From Terriglobales bacterium (GTDB taxonomy: Bacteria > Acidobacteriota > Terriglobia > Terriglobales > Acidobacteriaceae): 64,000 nt of DNA. Each line of letters opens with the position of its first letter. The stretch's first letter is position 1. Made by a program: the position numbers and the translations under genes. This document shows positions 44,242 through 52,170 of this stretch, in pieces. Under the pieces are notes generated by a model. The model saw only the letters and a program-made list of their open reading frames with translations. It was not told the DNA's origin and ran no database searches. The stretch lies in contig DATHMF010000089.1 of assembly GCA_035487355.1 (NCBI GenBank), positions 1-64,000 of the forward strand, written 5' to 3'.

Positions 44242-45210
44242 TCATGTGATGATGCGGCTCAGCAGGCCGCGGGAGAGCACTCCTAGTTTTTCTGCTGTAC
44301 TCACACGCACCCGCTCACTGAAGACATCGTAATTGCGGCGGGCAATCTTCTCCAGCAGGCGGCTGTAAATCTCAATCAGCACCCACAGGGCGGGACGGCT
44401 TTCGTAGTCAACCAGATCGATGAGCTCGCGCCCGGACTTGTAGAATTCGCGGGCGCGCTGCGCTTCAAACTCCAGCAGCGCGCGAAATTTGTTGGGCTGA
44501 AAGCCATTGCCAAGACTCGCGGAAGATAAATCCTGGGGCGAGCGGCCAAATTGCGCCATATCCTGCTGCGGGAGGTACACACGCCCCATAGCCGCATCTT
44601 CCTTTACATCACGGATGATATTGGTCATCTGAAAGGCGATGCCGCAACGCTCGGCAAGAATCTCAGCATGCGGATCACGATAGCCAAAGATGCGAATGCA
44701 GACCAGGCCTACAACCGAAGCAACGTGATAGCAGTATTGGTATAGATCTTCAAAGGTCGCGTAGAGGGCCACAGGAGCATGGCTTACCCCCTCACCGGCT
44801 GCACTGGCGGCGTCACCGCTGCGAACAGCCAAGGTGTGCTCCAGGTCCATGGCAGTACCCTGCACCAGCTTTTCAAAAAGCTCGACCGGGATTTTGTAGC
44901 GGCGCTGGGCATCGGCCAGAGCAAACAGAACCGCGTCATCCGTCGTATCGCCAGCGAAGGCGTGCCTCGCGCTCTCCAGCCAATCCTCCAGCTTCTGGTA
45001 GCGCTGCTCTGCAGGCAAATTTTCATCGTCGCTGAGGTCATCGGCATGGCGCATGAAGGCATACACAGCGCACAGCGCATTGCGCTTGTGCTTGGGAAGC
45101 GCCAGAAAGGAATAATAAAAATTCTTGGCTGCCGAGCGGGCAATGGTACGGCAGGCGGCGTAGGCGGCACTGAGCTGCATCTCACGCGCGCTGCTAGGGG
45201 AATTTGCCAT
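44242..45210 (-). CDS. Squalene/phytoene synthase family protein (HpnD-like)
   Basis: 322 residues of the head-to-head prenyl synthase family. The two Asp-rich motifs are intact: RHADDLSDDE (about 53-62) and NIIRDVKEDAAMGRVYLP (about 194-211). HpnD or a related enzyme converts farnesyl diphosphate towards squalene, the substrate of the cyclase encoded upstream in this operon. It is the last gene in the minus-strand hopanoid group, convergent with the EamA genes. Confidence 0.9.
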   Translation of the reverse strand: MANSPSSAREMQLSAAYAACRTIARSAAKNFYYSFLALPKHKRNALCAVYAFMRHADDLSDDENLPAEQRYQKLEDWLESARHAFAGDTTDDAVLFALADAQRRYKIPVELFEKLVQGTAMDLEHTLAVRSGDAASAAGEGVSHAPVALYATFEDLYQYCYHVASVVGLVCIRIFGYRDPHAEILAERCGIAFQMTNIIRDVKEDAAMGRVYLPQQDMAQFGRSPQDLSSASLGNGFQPNKFRALLEFEAQRAREFYKSGRELIDLVDYESRPALWVLIEIYSRLLEKIARRNYDVFSERVRVSTAEKLGVLSRGLLSRIIT

Positions 45211-45234
45211 AAGGGTCAGGTCAATAAAGATTTA

Positions 45235-46395
45235 CTACGCCAAATTGCCGTTGGACGCAACAGCTTTTACCGTTGGTGAAAACAATTGCCGCCACAGAAA
45301 CGGAAACGGATACGCCAGCACCGAACATGCAATCATGCCGCGAACTTCGCTGCGTGAGACCTTCACGCGCTGCTGCAACTGATCCACATTCGCAGTACGC
45401 AGTTTTCCAATCGTCTTGGCGCCTATTAAGATTGGCCAGGCGCACGCAAGGCGGACGCGAAGTTGCGAAAAGGGCAACGCATTCGTGTAATTCCAGCCAG
45501 CAAGCAAATGTGATTCCGCCTGGTCAAGATAACGGTGATACAGCGGCAGCAATTTTGCCTGACTGGCGGTCGACAGCAATGTTTGCGGCAATAAATCCAC
45601 GAGCTCCAGTTTGTCTATCGGCAAATAGCAGCGGCCCTTTTCCAAATCCGCCGGAAGATCCCGCAAAATGTTCACGAGCTGCAAACCTTTACCGAACCGA
45701 ATGCCGTCAGCGATGAGTTGTTTCTCATCCAGTGGCGCGTTCGGGAATAAATGCGCGCGGCAAATCTTGGTCCAGAATTCGCCAACGCAGCCGGCCACGC
45801 GGTATATGTAATCGTCCAGCTCAATTTCCGTTTCCAGCGCGTAGGTATGTTCCATGGATGCCTTGGCGAATCGGCGCAAATCCAATTCCTGTCCGCTGGT
45901 GATAGTTTGGAGCACGTCACGAATCAATTTTTGATCGTCTGCAGAAAAATGTTGCAACGCTGACAAACTATCTTCGACTCGTTCTAACAATAATTTTTCA
46001 GAGGCTGAACCCTGTTGCTTCGCGAATTCGCCGAAATTCAACGGCGCAGAACTTTGACCGCCGTTTTGAATACCGCTGTTTTGAGCTAAGACCCGTTCAC
46101 GAAGTTTTTGCAGCGCATCCAGCCGTTGATCGAGCGGCAGGATTTCAGTATCGGCAATGGTATCGGTCGTGCGCGCGAGCAAATATGCAAGCCCAATCTG
46201 CGGGCGAACGCGAGCGGGCAACACGCGCAACGTCAGATAAAACGAGCGCGAGGTCGCCTTGAGCAAATCATCAATTGACTGTTTTGATGCAATCATTGTG
46301 GAACGCGAATCTTCCGCCGGCCGCGCCGCCCATCCTTCTGCCGCTGTCCTCGTCTCAGGGCTGGAAAGCGGCGGGTTGAATTGCGCGTTATTCAT
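45235..46395 (-). CDS. Second squalene-synthase-type enzyme
   Basis: 386 residues, longer than HpnC/HpnD and closer in layout to single-enzyme squalene synthases. Motifs are ARTTDTIADTE (about 74-84) and LQLVNILRDLPADLEKGRCYLP (about 239-260). The N-terminus has about 35 extra residues before MIASKQSIDDLL, a later possible start at 46296. Its DNA appears more AT-rich by eye than neighbouring genes, which may mean transfer. FAD-dependent HpnE is not in the window, so this enzyme may make squalene alone. Confidence 0.85.
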   Translation of the reverse strand: MNNAQFNPPLSSPETRTAAEGWAARPAEDSRSTMIASKQSIDDLLKATSRSFYLTLRVLPARVRPQIGLAYLLARTTDTIADTEILPLDQRLDALQKLRERVLAQNSGIQNGGQSSAPLNFGEFAKQQGSASEKLLLERVEDSLSALQHFSADDQKLIRDVLQTITSGQELDLRRFAKASMEHTYALETEIELDDYIYRVAGCVGEFWTKICRAHLFPNAPLDEKQLIADGIRFGKGLQLVNILRDLPADLEKGRCYLPIDKLELVDLLPQTLLSTASQAKLLPLYHRYLDQAESHLLAGWNYTNALPFSQLRVRLACAWPILIGAKTIGKLRTANVDQLQQRVKVSRSEVRGMIACSVLAYPFPFLWRQLFSPTVKAVASNGNLA

Positions 46396-46415
46396 CGTGG
46401 CAGATCTTTCAACGT

Positions 46416-47513
46416 TTAATTTCGTGGCAGAATTGCCGTTTTAATATCGCCCTGGTTGCCATTGGTCCGCTCCATCATATGACGAAACACCTGCGGCAGT
46501 TCCGTCAGTGGTGCGCGTGCAGTGATGTAATCCGCCGGTCTGACTCTATTTTCGCAGATAAGAGCAAAGGCTTCACGTATCGCCTGCGGTGTGTGATGGA
46601 AGGTCGCCAGCATACGCAACGCAGAGTAGTGGATGCGGTTGGTATCAAGCTCAACCCTGGTGCCGGCAGCGCATCCGCCGAAAAACTGTACGGTACCGCC
46701 CTTGCGCACCATATCAACCGACCACTGCCAGGCTTCGGGCCGACCCACGGCTTCAATCACAACATCGGCCCCGAGGTTTTGCGTGAGCTTGCGAATGGCA
46801 GCAATCGTGTCTGATTGCGAACTGGTTGGGTCCGGAAGAATCTGCACAACTTCGTCGGCACCGAACTGGCTGGCGATCTGCACCTGCTCGTCGCGTTTGA
46901 CTACGCTAATAACGCGGCAGTTTTTCGCTTTGGCAACTTGAATGAACATCAGGCCAATAGGCCCACCGCCGATAACAACGACGTTATCCCCAGCGTGAAC
47001 ATTGCTTTCATTCAGGCCAAGCAGAACACAGGCCAGCGGCTCCACCATCGCCGCCTCTTCAAAACTCACTTTGTCAGGAATAATGAGGGTGTTCTTTTCC
47101 ACGATGCGCTTTGGAATGCGAATGTATTCGGCATAGGCGCCGTTGTTGAACTGAAGATCGTCGCACAGATTTTCCTGGCGATGTTTGCAGTAGAAACATG
47201 CGCCGCAGGGGGCGGAGTTGGCGGCAACAACGCGCGTGCCTTTGCGGAAGTTGCTCACGCCAGGACCGATTTCTTCAACTTCTCCCGCCAGCTCGTGTCC
47301 GAAGAGCGCAGGAGGAACCAGCATCTTAGCGTGATAGCCGCGACGATAAACTTTGAGATCTGTACCGCAGGTAAGGGCGGCATGCACCTTCACTAGAATC
47401 TCGCCCTCACCCAAAGTGGGAATAGGCACGCGCTCTATCTTGATGTCCTCTTTGCCGTAGAGGACTGCGGCGGTCATGGTGCCGCTGGAAGCAATTTTGG
47501 AATCTGCACTCAC
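46416..47513 (-). CDS. Zinc-dependent medium-chain alcohol dehydrogenase
   Basis: 365 residues. MDR fold with catalytic-zinc Cys in LTCGTDLKVY, GHELAGEVEEIG, structural-zinc cysteines CGACFYCKHRQENLC (about 99-113), and the NAD loop GGGPIGLMFIQVAKAKN. Closest in style to sorbitol/threonine dehydrogenases. Its start overlaps the stop of the related upstream gene by 4 nt. Tandem placement in a hopanoid operon suggests a role in side-chain oxidation or reduction, but this is inference. Confidence 0.9.
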   Translation of the reverse strand: MSADSKIASSGTMTAAVLYGKEDIKIERVPIPTLGEGEILVKVHAALTCGTDLKVYRRGYHAKMLVPPALFGHELAGEVEEIGPGVSNFRKGTRVVAANSAPCGACFYCKHRQENLCDDLQFNNGAYAEYIRIPKRIVEKNTLIIPDKVSFEEAAMVEPLACVLLGLNESNVHAGDNVVVIGGGPIGLMFIQVAKAKNCRVISVVKRDEQVQIASQFGADEVVQILPDPTSSQSDTIAAIRKLTQNLGADVVIEAVGRPEAWQWSVDMVRKGGTVQFFGGCAAGTRVELDTNRIHYSALRMLATFHHTPQAIREAFALICENRVRPADYITARAPLTELPQVFRHMMERTNGNQGDIKTAILPRN

Positions 47514-48634
47514 GGCTTCTTCCCTTCCCAGTTCAGGCCCGGAGTGATGACGATCTTGAGCGAATCGGGCTGCGGATGCATGGCCAGCTTAATTCCTTCG
47601 ACGGCCTGCTCCAGCGGAAAGCGATGCGTGACCAGGCGGCTCATATCCATGTCACCGCTGAAGACGAAACGTTCGGATTCTTTCTGCAGATCTACCGAAG
47701 CGCTGTAGGAGCCAAGAAGAAGTTTTTCGTCCATGCAGACGGCGGAGGGATCCATAGTCGCCTGGCTGCGTGTGGTCTGGGCAAACAGAAGCACGCGGCC
47801 GCCGGGGCGGGTGGCATCCAGAGCAACCTGAACCAAAGCGTTTCCGGCTACGGCGACGATTACGGCATCGGCGCCGCGGCCATCGGTAATCTGGCGAATG
47901 CGCTGGGTTGCGTCTTCCTTGGAGGCATCAATCGTATCTGTGATACCGAAGCTGCGGGCTGCGGCAAGGCGCTGCGCATACATATCAGAGGCAAAGACGC
48001 GCGCGCCTGTAGCCTGAGACAGCTTGGCCAGCATCATGCCGATGGGGCCCTGGCCGATTACCAGAACCGTCTCTTCGGGCTGCAAGCGCAGGGTCTCAAT
48101 ACCCTTCTGGCAGGTGTTAATCGGCTCGATAAAGGCCGCCTGCTCATAGCTGACGTTCTGAGGGATGCGAACTACGCCACCGCGCTGGACGATCCAATCC
48201 ATGACGCGCACGTATTCGGCAAAACCTCCACCGCTAGGTTCGTAACCGGCGGTCACGCCCACTTTCTTGTATACAGGACACTGGGCAAACACCTTGCGAT
48301 TGCAATAGAAGCAGTCACGGCAAGGGATGTGATGAAAGACCATCACACGCTCACCCAGGGAATAACTTGTCACGCCCTCGCCTACGGCCACAATCATGCC
48401 TGAGGTCTCGTGGCCGAAGATGCGTGGAGCAGAGTGCGAGCCGGTACTGATTTTCTTGAGGTCTGTGCCGCAGATGCCGCAGGTGTGTACCCGAATCAGC
48501 AATTCGCCTGGGCCAATCGTGGGCACAGGGACGGTTTCCATGCGGACATCATTCTGCCCGTGATAGACAGCAGCCCGCATGGTCGCGGGAATCTTGCCTA
48601 AAGTCGTGCTGCCGGTTTGAGTTGCAGTTGCCAT
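47510..48634 (-). CDS. Zinc-dependent medium-chain alcohol dehydrogenase
   Basis: 374 residues. Catalytic-zinc motif HTCGICGTDLKKI, GHETSGMIVAVG, structural-zinc cysteines CRDCFYCNRKVFAQC (about 95-109), and the NAD loop GQGPIGMMLAKLSQATGA. It is a paralog of the downstream gene. It lies 2 nt from the hpnG stop, so surely in the same transcript. Confidence 0.9.
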   Translation of the reverse strand: MATATQTGSTTLGKIPATMRAAVYHGQNDVRMETVPVPTIGPGELLIRVHTCGICGTDLKKISTGSHSAPRIFGHETSGMIVAVGEGVTSYSLGERVMVFHHIPCRDCFYCNRKVFAQCPVYKKVGVTAGYEPSGGGFAEYVRVMDWIVQRGGVVRIPQNVSYEQAAFIEPINTCQKGIETLRLQPEETVLVIGQGPIGMMLAKLSQATGARVFASDMYAQRLAAARSFGITDTIDASKEDATQRIRQITDGRGADAVIVAVAGNALVQVALDATRPGGRVLLFAQTTRSQATMDPSAVCMDEKLLLGSYSASVDLQKESERFVFSGDMDMSRLVTHRFPLEQAVEGIKLAMHPQPDSLKIVITPGLNWEGKKP

Positions 48635-48636
48635 AG

Positions 48637-49389
48637 TTAAGAGTCAAATTTCGCCAATTTAGATTCTATCGCGTTCGCGGATAAATCCTGGTTCTCAATC
48701 AGATGCTGGATGAGTGGCACCAGCGCCTTAGCCGCCCGGCTGCTGTTGCGTGCCAAACGAAATACCACTGGCCACATCGCAGGCCGGAGCGTGGCGTGCA
48801 ATACGAATTTCCCGGTGTCAAAATTGCCGTCGACATCCACGAATTTGTCCATCGGCGGCATGGGAAACTCCAGCTCATCAGAGATTGCCTTCACCGCAAA
48901 GAAAGGCAGTCCAGCCTGAGCAGCAACTTCGGCTACGGCGGCTGCTTCCATATCAACCGCGTGGGCTGCGAAACGTTGCGCCAGGGCACGCTTTTCTTCC
49001 GATCCCAGAATCTTGTTAGCAGTTACCAATATCCGAATTCCGGGGCCCGTGGAGTAACCTTTGCCGCTGGCAGCATCAATTACGTTGGCTGCCAGAAAAG
49101 CCTCGCCCACCTTGACGCCGCTGGTGAGGCTACCAGCCAGCCCTGCCGAGACCAACGCCTCCGGGTGATATGTGTTCACAGCAGCTTCAGCAGCTAAATG
49201 GGCCGCACTAGCGCCGATTCCACCGCACACCAGCACCGCTTTTTCTGATTCGTAGAAGCGCAGAGTCTTGCCGCCGTGCTCGACGTCGCGATGTTTCCAG
49301 CCGTGGATGATAGGAGCGATTTCACGCTGCAAGGCGGCGATGATGGCGAGGCGAGAATGCGAGGATTCCGTGTTATTTCGCCCGGACAT
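48637..49389 (-). CDS. hpnG: Hopanoid-associated nucleosidase/phosphorylase HpnG
   Basis: 250 residues from the ATG at 49389 with AAGGGA upstream; the longer frame to 49530 lies over hpnA. Purine nucleosidase/phosphorylase fold with SAGLAGSL (about 92-99), the VDMEAAAVAEVAAQ motif carrying the substrate-binding Glu, and AISDELEF. HpnG removes adenine from adenosylhopane. It overlaps the end of hpnA by 17 nt. Confidence 0.88.
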   Translation of the reverse strand: MSGRNNTESSHSRLAIIAALQREIAPIIHGWKHRDVEHGGKTLRFYESEKAVLVCGGIGASAAHLAAEAAVNTYHPEALVSAGLAGSLTSGVKVGEAFLAANVIDAASGKGYSTGPGIRILVTANKILGSEEKRALAQRFAAHAVDMEAAAVAEVAAQAGLPFFAVKAISDELEFPMPPMDKFVDVDGNFDTGKFVLHATLRPAMWPVVFRLARNSSRAAKALVPLIQHLIENQDLSANAIESKLAKFDS

Positions 49390-50368
49390 AACCGTGTCCC
49401 TTAAACCAATCCACCGCGCGACGCAGAGCGTCGTCAACTGGAACAACTTTGTATCCCAACTCTCGCTCAGCCTTGGCGGAAGAGGCAAACATCTTTTTGC
49501 GGCCCATGCGGACCGCATCCACCGTAGCACGCGGCTCCTTGCCCAGCAGCAGACCAGTAAATACCTGATCGCATGCCGCGAAACCCATGGCGACCATGTG
49601 CGGGACTTTCATCGTGGGAGCTGGCAATCCGGTGATGGCGGCTAGCTTGTCGAGAATCTGCTTCAATGTAAGGTTCTCGCCGCCGATGATATAGCGCTCG
49701 CCGGGATGGGCCTTTTCTATCGCGGTAATGTGGGCACGGGCACACTCGGTTACATCCACGAGATTAAGTCCGGTATCTACATACGCCGGAAATTGGCGGT
49801 TCAGGAAATCTACGATGATCCGGCCCGTAGGAGTGGGCTTGATGTCCTGCTCGCCGATAGGAGTCGTAGGATTCACCAAAACCACGTTGACGCCGTTGCG
49901 TCCGGCTTCGAGGACAACCTGCTCCGCCATGAATTTCGAACGCTTGTAGTGCCCAATCATGTTGGACAGCGCAACCGGCGAGTCTTCGTTGCAGGGCTCA
50001 CCATTTCCGGTAAAACCCATGGTCGCCACCGAACTCGTATAAACTACCCGGCGCACGCCAGCCTCCTGTGCGGCCTGGAGAATAGCGCGCGTGCCCTCGA
50101 CGTTGGCGCGGTACATCTGCTCAGGATCGCGGACCCAGAGGCGGTAATCAGCGGCCACGTGGAAGACGAAATCGCATCCCTGCATTCCTTTTTTCAACGA
50201 CTGGGGATCGGTGAGATCACCGGTCACACGCTCGGCCTTGAGGGCATCAATGTTGGCTGTGGGGCTGCTGGATCGCGTCAGCAGACGCAAATCCGCGCCC
50301 TGCGCCGCCAGCAGGCGGGCGACGTGGCTGCCGACGAATCCGGTGGCTCCAGTGACGAAGGCTTTCAT
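49373..50368 (-). CDS. hpnA: Hopanoid-associated sugar epimerase HpnA
   Basis: 331 residues from the ATG at 50368 (MKAFVTGATGFVGSHVARLL). An extended short-chain dehydrogenase with TGxxGxxG at 7-14 and the catalytic YKRSK motif (about 142-146, GHYKRSKFMAEQ). The HpnA family, of uncertain chemistry, sits with hpnG and hpnH in hopanoid clusters. The 3' end overlaps hpnG. A palindrome GGCACGGCATACGCCGTGCC lies 12 nt upstream of its start. Confidence 0.92.
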   Translation of the reverse strand: MKAFVTGATGFVGSHVARLLAAQGADLRLLTRSSSPTANIDALKAERVTGDLTDPQSLKKGMQGCDFVFHVAADYRLWVRDPEQMYRANVEGTRAILQAAQEAGVRRVVYTSSVATMGFTGNGEPCNEDSPVALSNMIGHYKRSKFMAEQVVLEAGRNGVNVVLVNPTTPIGEQDIKPTPTGRIIVDFLNRQFPAYVDTGLNLVDVTECARAHITAIEKAHPGERYIIGGENLTLKQILDKLAAITGLPAPTMKVPHMVAMGFAACDQVFTGLLLGKEPRATVDAVRMGRKKMFASSAKAERELGYKVVPVDDALRRAVDWFKGHGYVRAK

Positions 50369-50379
50369 GGAAGTAGAAA

Positions 50380-50399
50380 GGCACGGCATACGCCGTGCC
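50380..50399. repeat. Palindrome GGCACGGCATACGCCGTGCC
   Basis: 9-bp arms with a central TA-type spacer, in the 65-nt gap between hpnA and the hypothetical gene upstream of it. A member of the REP-like intergenic palindromes. Confidence 0.65.
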
Positions 50400-50433
50400 C
50401 GAGGTTAAAATTCTTAGATGCAGAAAACAAAGT

Positions 50434-50913
50434 CTAGTCGAGTTTTTCCGCTTCGATTCCGATGTTTTTCTCGCCAGCAGAGCGCTTTTCCCAGTATTTG
50501 CGGACCCAGGCTTCCCAGCTCCTGCCCGCTGCGGTATCGCGTCCGCTGAAGGCAAGCGCGGCGATATCGGCGTAGGCGACGCTGAGTTTCTCATCCGAGC
50601 CGGCGGGAAAGAGGCGCACGCAAGAATCTGCCAGAGTTTTACCGGAGCGCCGGTCAAAGATGTAGCCTTCAACCTTGTTTCCGTTTTTCAAAGTGATGGA
50701 GACATCGCCGCGGTAATCAAAGGCCTTTTCCAGGGCTTCGCGGATTTCCGTTTCACCGGCTAGTTGCGGAATCCAGCCCTCGAGCTTTTCGTGAAGTGTT
50801 CCCGGAGAAACCTCAAGGGCATCAGGATTGCTTGCGACCGGCTCAGTTACAGCCGAGGACGGCTGTGCCACACGCTTTTCAGTTTTCGTTTCCACGGAAG
50901 GAGTGCCACTCAT
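50434..50913 (-). CDS. Conserved-looking hypothetical protein in the hopanoid operon
   Basis: 159 residues. The first 40 are disordered and contain the translated palindromic element (residues around [11 protein letters not shown]). The ordered part runs from about 42, with [17 protein letters not shown] (a small barrel-like strand pattern), [22 protein letters not shown] and [21 protein letters not shown]. Start overlaps the hpnH stop by 4 nt, so the genes are coupled. No family name is known to me; its position suggests a hopanoid-related role. Confidence 0.75.
   Translation of the reverse strand: MSGTPSVETKTEKRVAQPSSAVTEPVASNPDALEVSPGTLHEKLEGWIPQLAGETEIREALEKAFDYRGDVSITLKNGNKVEGYIFDRRSGKTLADSCVRLFPAGSDEKLSVAYADIAALAFSGRDTAAGRSWEAWVRKYWEKRSAGEKNIGIEAEKLD
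50848..50873. repeat. 26-nt palindromic element inside a coding region
   Basis: Identical to 28828-28853 over 26 nt (core ACAGCCGAGGACGGCTGT plus GCCACAC). Here it falls in the disordered N-terminal part of the hypothetical hopanoid-operon protein and is read from the other strand. Confidence 0.75.
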
Positions 50914-52037
50914 GCCCGGGTCTCCTCAAGCTCGGTCTCGGTCTTTTCAATCTGCACCAGCGGATTATAGGCATGCACCGGGCGCGCAGTTTCATTCAAA
51001 AGCTGACGGGCGTCGTCATCCTTGTAGCTTTGGAAGAGCGTGGCCTTAACGGTTTCAAGAAAACCCTTCACTGAGCTGAAGGTGTGGTTGACGGCTGAAG
51101 CCTCATAGCCGCTGTGCACCATGCAATTGGCACACTTGGGATTTCCCGATTCAGTCCCATATTCGTGCCATTCGGTGGCTTCCATCAGCTCCTGGAAGGT
51201 ATCGGCGTAACCATCCTGAAGCAAGTAGCAAGGCTTTTGCCAGCCGAAGATGTTATACGTCGGCATGCCCCAGGGAGTGCAGGTATACTGCCGCTTGCCC
51301 ATCAGGAATTCAAGAAAGAGCGGCGACATATTGAATTGCCAGTTCTTCTTGCGGTTGGAAAGAATGGCGCGGAAGAGCCGCCGGGTGCGGGCGCGTCCGA
51401 GGAAATGTTTCTGATCGGGCGCCTTGTCATAAGAATATCCGGGCGAGAGCATCATGCCCTCGACGCCAAGCGCCATGATTTCGTCAAAGCAAGCGCGCAC
51501 GCTGTTGGGGTCAGCACCGTCGAACAGAGTCGTGTTCGTAGTCACGCGGAAACCGCGATTCAGGGCCTCTTTGACAGCTTCGACGGCAACGTCGTAACCA
51601 CCTTCACGGCAGACGGAAAAATCGTGGTGCTCGCGCTGCCCGTCGAGGTGAACGGAAAATGTAAGATACTTGCTGGGCTTGAAGAGATCGAGTTTTTCTT
51701 TCAGCAGCAGAGCGTTGGTGCACAGGTAAATGTACTTTTTGCGCTCGACCAGACCTTCGACAATCTCGCCGATCTGGGGATGCATCAGCGGCTCGCCACC
51801 AGGGATGCTGACCATGGGAGTGCCGCACTCCTCCACCGCGCGGAAGCATTGCTCTGGCGTGAGGTCCTTCTTCAGGATGTGCGCCGGATACTGAATCTTG
51901 CCGCAGCCTGCACAGGCAAGATTGCAGCGAAAGAGTGGTTCCAGCATAAGAACCAGCGGATAGCGCTTACGGCCGGCCATCTTCTGCTTCAGGACGTAGC
52001 TTGCTACGGTCCACATCTGCGAAACTGGTACGGGCAC
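50910..52037 (-). CDS. hpnH: Adenosyl-hopene transferase HpnH
   Basis: 375 residues, radical SAM enzyme that adds a 5'-deoxyadenosyl group to hopene (diploptene) to give adenosylhopane. The cluster motif is [10 protein letters not shown] with Cys38, Cys42 and Cys45. The SAM-binding [19 protein letters not shown] follows, and C-terminal cysteines ([15 protein letters not shown]) lie near residues 305-320. Its stop overlaps the hypothetical gene start. Confidence 0.96.
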   Translation of the reverse strand: MPVPVSQMWTVASYVLKQKMAGRKRYPLVLMLEPLFRCNLACAGCGKIQYPAHILKKDLTPEQCFRAVEECGTPMVSIPGGEPLMHPQIGEIVEGLVERKKYIYLCTNALLLKEKLDLFKPSKYLTFSVHLDGQREHHDFSVCREGGYDVAVEAVKEALNRGFRVTTNTTLFDGADPNSVRACFDEIMALGVEGMMLSPGYSYDKAPDQKHFLGRARTRRLFRAILSNRKKNWQFNMSPLFLEFLMGKRQYTCTPWGMPTYNIFGWQKPCYLLQDGYADTFQELMEATEWHEYGTESGNPKCANCMVHSGYEASAVNHTFSSVKGFLETVKATLFQSYKDDDARQLLNETARPVHAYNPLVQIEKTETELEETRA

Positions 52038-52070
52038 TCGAGCTCCTCTCGAAATCTAAAAGTGTTACCT

Positions 52071-52147
52071 CAGGGGCTAAAGCCCCCTGTCTTTATAAAG
52101 CCTTATCGGCACTTTTCGCTTCGCTCACCCATGCCTAAAGGCATGGG
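52071..52147. repeat. Two CTAAAG-centred palindromes
   Basis: CAGGGGCTAAAGCCCCCTG (52071-52089) and CCCATGCCTAAAGGCATGGG (52128-52147). They lie between shc and hpnH with GCACTTTTCG between, followed by CCTTCGAAAACTTAAAG. The same GGGGCTAAAGCCCC core (or its complement) occurs at 61465-61514 and 62683-62696. Confidence 0.8.
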
Positions 52148-52170
52148 CTGGGCCGTGCCCCTTCGAAAAC

